From NCBI RefSeq assembly GCF_020097835.1, contig NZ_CP083666.1, positions 3,162,001 to 3,226,000 on the forward strand: 64,000 nucleotides of DNA, in the 5' to 3' direction. The stretch comes from Haloprofundus halobius. Its GTDB lineage: Archaea > Halobacteriota > Halobacteria > Halobacteriales > Haloferacaceae. The notes below the pieces were generated by a model. It was not told the DNA's origin and ran no database searches. It worked only from the letters and a program-made list of their open reading frames with translations. Shown in pieces: positions 34,083 to 42,469 of this stretch. Numbering within the stretch: the first letter of the stretch is position 1; each line of letters begins with the position of its first letter. Both the position numbers and the translations under genes were made by a program.

Positions 34083-34949
34083 ATGCCATCGACGACAGAC
34101 GACCCCTCCGGCGCGACGCTCTCGTACCGCAACATCATCGAACGGGAGATGGAGAACGCCCTCACCGAGATGCGTCGCCCGACGAAGGGCGTCGCCATCT
34201 CCGGGTTCGGCGCGGGGCTCACCGTGAGTTTCGGCGCGCTGTTCATGGGGATGGCGTTGACGTTCCAGCCCAACTTCGACTCGGCGCTCGCGAAACAGCT
34301 CACTCTCGGTGGCGTCTCCTCCGTCGGCTTCCTGTTCGTCATCATCGGCCAGACCGAACTGTTCACCGCGCACACGACGATGGCCGTTCTCCCCGTGTTG
34401 GCCGACCGTGCCTCGCTTCGGGAGCTCCTTCGCCTCTGGGGCGTCGTCCTCGCCGCCAACCTCGTCGGCTGCGCGTGCTTCGCTGGACTCATCGCCGCTG
34501 TCGGTCCGGCGATGGATATCGTCGACCCGGCGGCGTTCGGCTCGATGGCGTCGGCGCTACTCCCGTTTCCGTGGTGGGTCGTCACCGCCAGCGGCGTCAT
34601 CGCCGGGTGGCTGATGGGACTGCTGACGTGGCTCGTCGCGGCGAGCCGCGACACCATCAGCCGGGTCGTCATCGTCCTCGTCGTCGCTTCGACCATCGGC
34701 TTCGCGCCCTTTCACCACGCGCTGTTGGGGACGACCGAAGTGCTCGCCGCGATGTTTCTCGGTCAGGGCGTCACGCTGTTCGAGTTCGCGAAGTTCCTCG
34801 GCTGGACGACACTCGGCAACGCCGTCGGTGGCGGCGTCTTCGTCGCGCTGCTCAACTACGGTCACGTCGCGCTCGCGGGCGACGACGTCGACGTCGACTA
34901 CGAGGCCGGCTCGACCGGGTTCGGCGACGACACGACCGAGGAACCGTGA
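34083..34949 (+). CDS. Formate/nitrite transporter (FNT) family channel
   Basis: A 288-residue membrane protein with six to seven spans. It has the FNT pattern: an N-terminal EMENALTEMRRPTKGVAISG, ALFMGMALTFQ, IGQTELFTAHTT and WTTLGNAVGGGVFVALLNYGH. It is of the YfdC-like subgroup rather than classic FocA. Such channels pass small monovalent anions or acids. It is transcribed away from pitA across 127 bp, so shared regulation is possible. Substrate not determined. Confidence 0.85.
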   Translation: MPSTTDDPSGATLSYRNIIEREMENALTEMRRPTKGVAISGFGAGLTVSFGALFMGMALTFQPNFDSALAKQLTLGGVSSVGFLFVIIGQTELFTAHTTMAVLPVLADRASLRELLRLWGVVLAANLVGCACFAGLIAAVGPAMDIVDPAAFGSMASALLPFPWWVVTASGVIAGWLMGLLTWLVAASRDTISRVVIVLVVASTIGFAPFHHALLGTTEVLAAMFLGQGVTLFEFAKFLGWTTLGNAVGGGVFVALLNYGHVALAGDDVDVDYEAGSTGFGDDTTEEP

Positions 34950-35020
34950 GACCGTCCGTCTCCGTCCCGCAGACGGCGGCCGAACCGGACCAACCGAAAC
35001 GCTTTCACAACGCCCCTCTG

Positions 35021-35033
35021 ATTGGCAACCAAT
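35021..35033. promoter_or_regulatory. Palindrome overlapping the PadR start codon (possible autoregulatory operator)
   Basis: The sequence attggcaaccaat is a perfect 5-bp inverted repeat with a 3-nt centre that covers the first bases of the padR-type ATG. PadR regulators commonly repress their own genes through short palindromes, so this is a candidate site. Confidence 0.35.
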
Positions 35034-35553
35034 GCGGAAAAGCGGCCCCCCCAAAGGCCTCATCTCGTATCTAGTCTTGGAGTTGCTCGGCGAGAAACCG
35101 CGGTACGGCTACGAGATTCTCAAGAAGATTCGCGAGATAAGTGGCGGCCACTGGGAACCGTCGTACGGCTCGGTCTACCCCATCCTCTACAAGTTCGAGG
35201 AGAAGGGCTGGGCCGAACGGGTCGAACGCGAGGACGAACCCGACCGGAAGTACTTCGCGCTGACCGACAGCGGCCGCGACGAACTCCTCGAAAAGCGGGT
35301 CGAGACCGGCGGCAAAGCCCGCGAGTTCGCCGACATCATCCTCGGCTTCTACCACGTCTACGTCGCCTTCGCCACCGACGGCCGCTTCGACGTGGAGAGT
35401 CCCGAGGACGCCTGGCGGTTCGACGAGACGTTCAGCTCCTGGATTATCGAACAGCTAATTCGTCACCACGAGCGCGACTTCGGGTCGTTCGAGCGAATCG
35501 ACGATACGCCCGAGGCGTTCTACGAGCGACAGGACATCGAGTTCGACTCGTAG
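35032..35553 (+). CDS. PadR-family transcription regulator
   Basis: About 173 residues. Residues 1-90 are the PadR winged helix (YLVLELLGEKPRYGYEIL, WEPSYGSVYPILYKFEEKGW, RKYFALTDSGRDEL). Residues 95-170 form a helical C-terminal part that may mediate dimerisation and effector binding. It follows the FNT gene on the same strand after 82 bp. Target genes are unknown. The ATG at 35032 directly follows an intergenic palindrome. Confidence 0.9.
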   Translation: MRKSGPPKGLISYLVLELLGEKPRYGYEILKKIREISGGHWEPSYGSVYPILYKFEEKGWAERVEREDEPDRKYFALTDSGRDELLEKRVETGGKAREFADIILGFYHVYVAFATDGRFDVESPEDAWRFDETFSSWIIEQLIRHHERDFGSFERIDDTPEAFYERQDIEFDS

Positions 35554-35658
35554 GCGCGTCTGCCCCTGCGTTCGGTACGCCACGGAACGCCGTCGACGCC
35601 GACCGGGATCGGGGCTCGGCGTCGGTGCCGACGACCGTCGCCACTCGACGACGCGGCT

Positions 35659-37446
35659 TCAGGCGAGCAGTTGCGGGCCGAACAGCAACAACAGCAGACT
35701 GGCGAGCATGATGAGGCCGATGCTCGTCGTTATCGCGCTCGTCAGCTCCTGTCTCCCCTCGACCGGGAGCCGCGAGACGACGGCCTCCGTCGACGTGCGG
35801 AGGATTCGCCCACCGTCCAGCGGGTACGCGGGGATGCAGTTGAAGAAGGCGAGGTTGAGATTGACCCAGCCCACCCAGAAGAGGGCGTTCGCGAGGAGGA
35901 ACACCCCGCCACCGAGCGCCGCGAGCGGACCGCTGACGGTGTAGAAGTTCGCGTTCGTCGCGACGAACCCGGCGAAGTTGGCGTCGATACCCGGAACGAC
36001 CGTACCGGCGAAGGGCAGAAACAGGATGAACAGCACCTGCGAGAACAGCCCGCCCTGAATGTCGCCGCCGAGGATGCTGAGGAACTGTTCGGCGGGGTAC
36101 GGCACCACGCCGAGGCTGTTGACGCCGATGCCGCTCAGTTCCGGCCCCTGCGTCACGCCGACGAGGCCGCGACCCGTACCGTCGTTCGCCTCGGCGAGCG
36201 TCACTTCGTACGTCCGAAGCTCTCCGTCGACGTAGGCGGTGACGTTCACCTCGTCGCCGGGTTCGCCCCCGTCGAGCGCCGACTGCACGTCGCTGTAGTC
36301 GAGCGTTCGCTGGCCGTCGATGCTCGTGACGACGACCTGTTCGCCGCCGGGGACGTCGGTCTGCTCGCTCAGCGGTCCGTCCGGAGAGACGGCGAGAAGG
36401 ACGCCTATCGGGCCGCTCACCGTCGACTCCTCGCCTGCCCGGTCCTCGACGGTGAGCGTAGCGATGGGTTTGTCGGCCACCGCTTCGCGCAGCCCAGACT
36501 CGGTGTTGACCGACGTCCCGTTCACCGCGACGATGGTGTCGTTCGTGCTCACGCCCGCCTCGCCGTCGGCGGCCAACGGCGAGTTCGGCGACATCGCCGT
36601 CACCAACAGCGACCGCTGGACGGTCCGCTCGGTGCCGTCAGACATCGTCACCGTCACGTTCGCGGCGTCGTTCGATTCGAGCGCGTTCCGGAGGTCCGCG
36701 TCCGAGGTGACGTTCGTCCCGTCGAAGCCGACGATGCGGTCTCCCGATTCGATTCCGGCGTCGGCGGCCGCCGAGTTCGGGAACGTGCTGCCGACGGCCG
36801 CGCCGGGGGACGCCGCGATCGCGCCCGTCACCGGACCGAACAGCAGCGCCAGCGCGATGGCGGTGATGGCGAGGTTGTTCGTCACGCCGGCGGCGAACAT
36901 CCGGGTCCGGCCGCCGCGACTCGCGTTTCGTTGGCTCTCCTCGTCGGGTTCGACGAACGCGCCGATGGGGAGCACCGTGAAGAGGACGAGCCCCATCGAC
37001 TCGATGTCGATGTCTTCGACCCGACAGAGCAGTCCGTGACCGCCCTCGTGGACGACGAGTCCGACGAGGAGGCCGAGGAGAATCTCGGGAGCGACCGACA
37101 GCGGGAGGAAGTCGTTGACGCCGGGGATGACCAACACGTTTCGCGGTGCGTTCACCGCCGTCGGCGCGGGCGGGTTCTGGACGATCTGGACGCTGCGGAG
37201 CACGAGGAGGACGAACGTGCCGACCATTATCACGAGCGTGATGCCGACGCCGACGTTGCTCCACGCCCGCCAGAACCGCTTGGGGGTGGAGAGCCACTCG
37301 AGGAACTCGCGTCCGCGGCGGGTGTGAATCGTCATCAGCGGGCCTTGCACCTTCAGCGAACTCGGGAGCAACCCGCGCTGTCGCAGCAGCAGGACGAGTA
37401 CCGTGTAGAGGGCCACGCCGGAGACGATCCAAAGCAGCGTGTTCAT
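35659..37446 (-). CDS. Site-2 protease (M50) with two PDZ domains
   Basis: A 595-residue intramembrane metalloprotease. HEGGH at 133-137 sits in a membrane helix and supplies two zinc ligands; the third comes from the PAYPLDGG motif near residue 555. Two PDZ-like domains (GSTFPNSAAADAGIESGD and SPLAADGEAGVSTNDTIV regions) lie between, facing outside. It probably cleaves membrane-anchored regulators. Eight or more membrane spans are visible. A second S2P is at 42470. Confidence 0.88.
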   Translation of the reverse strand: MNTLLWIVSGVALYTVLVLLLRQRGLLPSSLKVQGPLMTIHTRRGREFLEWLSTPKRFWRAWSNVGVGITLVIMVGTFVLLVLRSVQIVQNPPAPTAVNAPRNVLVIPGVNDFLPLSVAPEILLGLLVGLVVHEGGHGLLCRVEDIDIESMGLVLFTVLPIGAFVEPDEESQRNASRGGRTRMFAAGVTNNLAITAIALALLFGPVTGAIAASPGAAVGSTFPNSAAADAGIESGDRIVGFDGTNVTSDADLRNALESNDAANVTVTMSDGTERTVQRSLLVTAMSPNSPLAADGEAGVSTNDTIVAVNGTSVNTESGLREAVADKPIATLTVEDRAGEESTVSGPIGVLLAVSPDGPLSEQTDVPGGEQVVVTSIDGQRTLDYSDVQSALDGGEPGDEVNVTAYVDGELRTYEVTLAEANDGTGRGLVGVTQGPELSGIGVNSLGVVPYPAEQFLSILGGDIQGGLFSQVLFILFLPFAGTVVPGIDANFAGFVATNANFYTVSGPLAALGGGVFLLANALFWVGWVNLNLAFFNCIPAYPLDGGRILRTSTEAVVSRLPVEGRQELTSAITTSIGLIMLASLLLLLFGPQLLA

Positions 37447-37665
37447 TGGCCAACCGGAGGAGTGCGAGCGGGAAAGACGTTCGGATTGTGTCTGCGGGGC
37501 TACGTCGACTCCTCGGGGGTCGCAGGCCGGGTTCGGTTATCTCGATGGCCACGGGACGCCGTCGCGTCCGACGCGCGCGGACGACCCACGCCAGCGCGAC
37601 GACGCCGAGGACGGCACCGGCCGTCGCGAGCCGTCACTTCATTCCGTTCGTGACGAGCCTCCGTC

Positions 37666-39348
37666 TCACTCCGTTCGACGGAGACGCCCCACCACGAACT
37701 CCCGTTCGAGTTCGCCGAGGAACTCGCCGAGACGCGGCCCCTGCGTCTGGTCGAAAAAGAGCAGGTACCCCGCCTGAAACAGATCGCCCGTCTCCACGTC
37801 GTGTGCCTTCGCGGCTTCGTAGATTTCGCCCTGTATCTCCTCGCCCGTGTGGCCTTCCTCGACGAACGCCGCGAGTGTGGAGAGGGCGGCGGCCACGTCG
37901 TCGTCGAGATCCACGTCGGGCATCTCCGTCTGGAGGCGGTAGTTGTACTCGTTGTCCATCCGCTTGGCCCACGCGCGGGCCTTCTCGACGCGCTCCATCG
38001 CGTCTACGACGGCCCACTCGGGCGTCTCGTCGGTGATGTGCCCCTCGTTCTTCGCCATCTGTCTCCTGAGTTCGGGGTTGTCGACCATGCCCAGCACCGC
38101 GGCGAACGTGTACGGGAGACGGACGCGGTCCTCCCGTACCTCGTCGACGAGGAAGGGGTACGCGCGGTCGGCCACCTCTTCGATGTTCTCGTCGGTCTCC
38201 TCGTCGAAGTAGACGCGCTCGAAGCGGTCGAAGTCGTTGACGAGCAGGTCCAATCGCCGGAGGTCGAAGTCGCGGGCGCGGCGCGGGTTGAGCGCGAAGA
38301 AGTACCGCAGGACTTCGGGTTCGGCGAGTTCGAGCACCTCGGCGACCGTGACGATGTTGCCCGCCGAGGAGGAGAGCGGTTCGCCGTTGAGCGTGAACCA
38401 CTCGTACGTCATCGGGACCGGCGGTTCGATGCCGAGGACGTTACGCGCGATGTCCTCGCCGCTGGGCCACGAGCCCTCGGCGTGGTCCTTGCCGAACGGC
38501 TCGAAGTCGACGCCGAGCACCTGCCACTGGGCGGGCCACTCGAAGCGCCACGGCAGTTTGCCGTCGCGGAACGTCGCCGTCCCCTCGTGACCGCAGCCGG
38601 AGATGGTGTTGTCGCCGGCGGTCATGTCGGTGCAGACGTAGTCGACGGTGCCGGCGTCGAGGTCGATCCCCGTCACCGTCTCCGTAATCTTCCCGCAGTT
38701 CCCACAAACCGGGTTGAACGGCACGTAGTCGTCGCCGACCTTGCTCTGGTAGTTCGAGAGCACCGTGCGGGCGGTGTCGGCGTTTTCGAGCAGGTGCTGT
38801 ACGACGGGCTCGAACGTCCCATCCGCGTAGAGTTCCGTGTTCGAGATCATCTCGACGGGAACGCCGAGCCGCTCGGCATCGGCCTCGATGAGCGCCGCGA
38901 AGTGCGCCGCGTACGATTCGGCCTCGCCGAAGGGGTCCGGAATATCGGTGTACGGTTTACCCAGATTTCGGCCGAGCGCGCCCGCGTCGACGTCGCCGAG
39001 GCCGACGATGTCGCCCTCCTTGTCGGCGAGTTTGCGGGGGAGTTTGCGGAGCGGGTCCTTGTCGTCGCTCGTGAACACCTGTCGGACCTCGTAGCCGCGT
39101 TCGCGGAGCACCTCGGCGACGAAGTAGCCGCGGAGAATCTCGTTGAAGTTACCCAGATGAGCGACGCCAGACGGCGAGATGCCGCCTTTGACGACGATGG
39201 GTTCGTCGGGGTCTCGCGCGAGAATCTCGTCGGCCACTTCGTCGGCCCAGAAGGCGTGGTGCGTCTCGCCGCTTCCCTCCTCCCGACCGCTCTCGTCGGC
39301 GGCCGTCGGGGCCGCGTCGTTCGCTTCGTGCGCGTCGTCTGCGCTCAT
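37666..39348 (-). CDS. lysS: Lysyl-tRNA synthetase, class I
   Basis: A 560-residue class I enzyme that charges tRNA-Lys. The HIGH-like SGVAHLGNFNE lies near residue 57 and the KMSKS-equivalent LSSSAGN near residue 303. A CGNCGK zinc-like cysteine pair occurs near residue 213. The class I form is typical of archaea. The N terminus has an acidic extension of about 30 residues. Its ATG overlaps the pyrH stop by four bases, so the two are co-translated. Confidence 0.95.
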   Translation of the reverse strand: MSADDAHEANDAAPTAADESGREEGSGETHHAFWADEVADEILARDPDEPIVVKGGISPSGVAHLGNFNEILRGYFVAEVLRERGYEVRQVFTSDDKDPLRKLPRKLADKEGDIVGLGDVDAGALGRNLGKPYTDIPDPFGEAESYAAHFAALIEADAERLGVPVEMISNTELYADGTFEPVVQHLLENADTARTVLSNYQSKVGDDYVPFNPVCGNCGKITETVTGIDLDAGTVDYVCTDMTAGDNTISGCGHEGTATFRDGKLPWRFEWPAQWQVLGVDFEPFGKDHAEGSWPSGEDIARNVLGIEPPVPMTYEWFTLNGEPLSSSAGNIVTVAEVLELAEPEVLRYFFALNPRRARDFDLRRLDLLVNDFDRFERVYFDEETDENIEEVADRAYPFLVDEVREDRVRLPYTFAAVLGMVDNPELRRQMAKNEGHITDETPEWAVVDAMERVEKARAWAKRMDNEYNYRLQTEMPDVDLDDDVAAALSTLAAFVEEGHTGEEIQGEIYEAAKAHDVETGDLFQAGYLLFFDQTQGPRLGEFLGELEREFVVGRLRRTE

Positions 39349-40064
39349 CGCTGGGACCAGTACGTCGGTTCGGTGCCCGCGCCCGCGGGGACGATGTCGG
39401 TCCCCTCGTGCTCGCCGCGGAGCACCGCGCGTTCGAGTCGCTGCGGTTCGGTGCCGTCGAGGACGATAGTGCGCATCCCGGCGCGCTCGATGAGTTTCGC
39501 CGCCAGCAGGTCGACCGGCGCGGAGGACCCGGCGTCAGTGCTCATCGGCGCGATGACGCCGACCAACTCCTCGGGCGTGAGTTCCTCGAACTTCTCGGCG
39601 CCGTCGTCGCTGCGGGGGTCGGCGCTGTAGACGCCGTCGACGCTCGTCGCGTAGACGAGCAGGTCCGCGTCGACGTACTCCGCGAGCGCGGCGGCCACCG
39701 CGTCGGTGGTCTGGCCGGGGACGACGCCGCCCATCACGGAGATGTCGCCGCGGCGGATGGCCTCGCCCGCGTCCTCGTAACTGTGCGCCGGGGCCGGGTT
39801 GACGCCCGCGCCGAGGCCGGCGATGAGCAGGCGGGCGTTGATGCGCGTCACGTCGATACCGATCTGGTCCAACTGGACCTCGTTCGCCCCGAGGCCGCGC
39901 GCGGCGTCGATGTATTCGCGGGCGACGCCGCCGCCGCCGACGACGGTGCCGAGCTCGCAGCCCTCACGGGCGAGTGACTCGATTGCCGCGGCGTGTGCCT
40001 CGACTCGACGGGCGTCGAGTTCCGGCGCGAGGACGCTCCCGCCGATAGAAATGACGACTCTCAT
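39345..40064 (-). CDS. pyrH: UMP kinase (archaeal type)
   Basis: A 239-residue amino-acid-kinase-fold enzyme that phosphorylates UMP to UDP. Motifs: SIGGSVLAPELD at the N terminus, TVVGGGGVAREYI near residue 41, and LLVYATSVDGVYSADPR near residue 140. The length fits the archaeal PyrH group, which is not activated by GTP. It heads the pyrH-lysS pair; this synteny is common in haloarchaea. Confidence 0.94.
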   Translation of the reverse strand: MRVVISIGGSVLAPELDARRVEAHAAAIESLAREGCELGTVVGGGGVAREYIDAARGLGANEVQLDQIGIDVTRINARLLIAGLGAGVNPAPAHSYEDAGEAIRRGDISVMGGVVPGQTTDAVAAALAEYVDADLLVYATSVDGVYSADPRSDDGAEKFEELTPEELVGVIAPMSTDAGSSAPVDLLAAKLIERAGMRTIVLDGTEPQRLERAVLRGEHEGTDIVPAGAGTEPTYWSQR

Positions 40065-40204
40065 TGCACTCGGTTTGCTGGGATTCGGTCTTAAGGGTTA
40101 TCAACTCCCGATTCAGCCGGCCCCGAATCGCCGTTTCGACCCAGTAGAATGACCGGGTCTCTTCTCTAGAGTACTCTTTTGTACTTTGATGATCATATTT
40201 GTCC

Positions 40205-40912
40205 ATGGAATCGGAGGTAGACGGCCGGTACGACATCGAAGGGTTCGCGTTCATCGGGCGCACGTTCGACGAGTACCGCCGCATGTTCGACCTCGACGTC
40301 GACGCGCTCGACGGTCGTCGAGTACTCGACTGTCCCGGTGGCTCCTGCTCGTTCGCCGCCGAGGCAGCCGCTCGGGGCGTCGACGCCGTCGCGGTCGACC
40401 CACTGTACGCAGCGGACGTGGAGTCGCTCGTCGCCCGCGGTCGAGACGATGTCGAGCGGGCGGCGTCGGCACTGTCGGAGGTCGAACGGCTCTACCGGTG
40501 GACGTTCTACGACGACCCCGACGACGTGGCCGACTACCGGCGGGCGGCGCTGGAACGGTTTCGCTTGGACGCGTGCGCAAACCCGGGTCGGTACGTGGCC
40601 GCCCGACTCCCGTCGCTGCCGTTCGCCGACGACAGTTTCTCGCTGGTGCTGTCGGCGCATCTCCTGTTTCTGTACGACGACCGCCTGGACGCGGCGTTTC
40701 ATCGCGCGGCGCTGTCGGAACTGCTCCGGGTCGCTCGCGACGAACTCCGGGTGTTTCCGCTCTCGGGATTCGACGCGACGCGCTCGGCCCGTCTCGACGA
40801 CGCGCTGGAGACGCTCGAAGCGAACGGGTACGACGCGACCGTCGAAGACGTCCCCTTCGAGTTTCAGCGCGACGCGAACGAGCTGCTCCGCATCCGAGCT
40901 GAGCAACACTAA
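40205..40912 (+). CDS. Class I SAM-dependent methyltransferase
   Basis: A 235-residue protein with the Rossmann SAM motif VLDCPGGSCSFAAEAAARGV near residue 40 and a post-I acidic VAVDPLY. A DDSFSLVLSAHLLFLY motif IV follows near residue 145. Cys-Pro in the first motif is common in a subset whose substrate is unknown. It starts at the ATG at 40205 after an AT-rich gap. It is divergent from pyrH and precedes moaE by 27 bp, so they may share a message. Confidence 0.8.
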   Translation: MESEVDGRYDIEGFAFIGRTFDEYRRMFDLDVDALDGRRVLDCPGGSCSFAAEAAARGVDAVAVDPLYAADVESLVARGRDDVERAASALSEVERLYRWTFYDDPDDVADYRRAALERFRLDACANPGRYVAARLPSLPFADDSFSLVLSAHLLFLYDDRLDAAFHRAALSELLRVARDELRVFPLSGFDATRSARLDDALETLEANGYDATVEDVPFEFQRDANELLRIRAEQH

Positions 40913-40939
40913 AGCCGCTCGGTCCCCCGTCTTCCGGAT

Positions 40940-41734
40940 ATGCGAACACTCTGTGTCGTCGGCCCCGGTGCAACGACGCTCACCGAGCGACTCGCGTCGC
41001 GACTCGACGGCCGCGTCGCGACGGTCGAACGACTCCCCGACGGCAGTGACCCCGCCCCCGACTCGGCGGCGTCGTACGGTCTCGCAGACGACGGCGTCTG
41101 GGTCGGCGCAGGTCGCGACCGCTCGCGCGACGAACTGCTGGACCATCTCGCCGCCGAGTACGACTTCGCGCTCCTCGCCGGATTCGAGTCGGCCCGCCTC
41201 CCGACGGTGGTCCTCGGCGACGCGGCCGCGGAGACGGACGACTCTGGCGACATCCTTATCGCCGCCCCGTCGATCGACGAGGTCGACGTCGACGACCTCC
41301 GCGCTCGCGTCGAGGCGCTCGACCCCTACGTCACGCTGGAGTCGCTCGTCGAACGGCTCAAAGGCGACCCGCGCGCCGAGCGTGCGGGCGCGATTGCCAC
41401 GTTCACCGGTCGCGTCAGAGCGAAGGACGCGGACGACGACCCCCGCACGACTCGGTTGACGTTCGAGAAGTACGAGGGAGTTGCCGGGGAGCGACTCGCC
41501 GATATACGACGCGACATCGAAGCACGCGACGGAGTCGAACGCGTGCTGATGCACCACCGAACCGGCGTCATCGAGGACGGCGAGGACATCGTCTTCGTCG
41601 TCGTCTTGGCCGGACACCGAACCGAAGCGTTTCGCGCCGTCGAGGACGGTATCAACCGCCTCAAAGACGAGGTTCCCATCTTCAAGAAGGAGACGACCGT
41701 CGAGTCGGACTTCTGGGTCCACGACCGATCGTAA
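40940..41734 (+). CDS. moaE: MobB-like/MoaE fusion: molybdopterin synthase catalytic subunit
   Basis: A 264-residue protein. Residues 1-120 resemble MobB (GTP-binding cofactor-guanylation helper) but its P-loop is degenerate (VVGPGATTLTERL). Residues 125-264 are MoaE: GAIATFTGRVRAKD, LTFEKYEGVAGERL, VLMHHRTGVIEDGEDIVFVV and IFKKETT with the catalytic lysines. MoaE joins MoaD-type sulfur carriers to make molybdopterin. This links with the tungstate importer at the start of the window, although the two loci are 38 kb apart. The ATG at 40940 is clear. Confidence 0.9.
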   Translation: MRTLCVVGPGATTLTERLASRLDGRVATVERLPDGSDPAPDSAASYGLADDGVWVGAGRDRSRDELLDHLAAEYDFALLAGFESARLPTVVLGDAAAETDDSGDILIAAPSIDEVDVDDLRARVEALDPYVTLESLVERLKGDPRAERAGAIATFTGRVRAKDADDDPRTTRLTFEKYEGVAGERLADIRRDIEARDGVERVLMHHRTGVIEDGEDIVFVVVLAGHRTEAFRAVEDGINRLKDEVPIFKKETTVESDFWVHDRS

Positions 41735-42034
41735 CCCGTTCGCATCGCGGCAAAGGACACTCCGTTTATCGACCGTTTCGCCGTGGTTGTCCGATCCGAA
41801 ATCGGCTATTGTTGCCTAAAAACGGTCTACAAACCGGATAATATCTTAGTTTTTATATATATTAAAAGTGTGAAAGAATCTCCCAGAGTGCCTTGTGAAT
41901 GTTCTAACCGCATATAAAAACGTCGTAAAACGAACTCTTTTGCTCTATTCAGGCTGAAAGGGGCCGAACTGTGGCTAACGTTCCTGTCTTTATAACATCC
42001 CGACCGGCGATGTGGGAAGTGAGGTCAGAACGAA
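41735..42034. other. AT-rich intergenic region
   Basis: A 300-bp gap. Possible terminator hairpins for moaE are ccgat/atcgg at 41791-41805 and cggt/accg at 41823-41836, the latter followed by agttttta near 41848. A strong TATA-like catataaaa lies near 41911-41919 and another (tttataac) at 41989-41996, 39-46 nt before the next ATG. No gene is supported. Confidence 0.5.
41989..41996 (+). promoter_or_regulatory. TATA box for the DUF7123-like gene
   Basis: tttataac is centred about 42 nt before the ATG at 42035, giving a short leader that contains gaggtcag, a possible ribosome-binding site. Confidence 0.45.
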
Positions 42035-42283
42035 ATGAGCGCAACAGCAAACCCCTCCACCGACGGACGCTCGAAAGAGACCCGACTGAAGCAGTACCTC
42101 GTCGAGAAGGCGCAGGACGGCGAACTGTACTTCAAAGGGAAGTTCATCGCCGACGAAGTCGGTCTCTCGCCCAAAGAGATCGGCGCGCTGATGGTGAAGC
42201 TTCGCGACTCTACCCACGAACTCACCATCGAGAAGTGGTCGTACACGAGCGCGACCACGTGGCGCGTCGCCCCGTCGTCGTAA
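42035..42283 (+). CDS. Small winged-helix-like haloarchaeal protein (DUF7123 type)
   Basis: An 82-residue protein with the conserved stretch LYFKGKFIADEVGLSPKEIG followed by ALMVKLRD and IEKWSYTSATTWRV. It reads as a small helix-turn-helix plus wing, and is likely DNA-binding, as in a common haloarchaeal family of unknown function. The family number is from memory. It is monocistronic with its own promoter in an AT-rich gap. Confidence 0.7.
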   Translation: MSATANPSTDGRSKETRLKQYLVEKAQDGELYFKGKFIADEVGLSPKEIGALMVKLRDSTHELTIEKWSYTSATTWRVAPSS

Positions 42284-42469
42284 GCTCCACTCGCTGCAGC
42301 GACCTCGCCTCCCGCGCAGGTCCCCGCGCTGCCGGCCGAATCGCGAACCATGCAGGTCCCCACCTCCCACCATGACACCCCTCACACCTACCGACCGCTG
42401 ACCGCACCGACCCTTCGACTCGCTCAGGCACCGAAGTTATACCCTTCTGCGCGTTACAGGTAGTATCTG

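Noticed and set aside
37560-37640. Possible small membrane protein on the minus strand between the site-2 protease and lysS
   Set aside because: The frame encodes a plausible membrane helix followed by a basic stretch, but it is directly preceded by an in-frame TGA and has no start codon before the helix.
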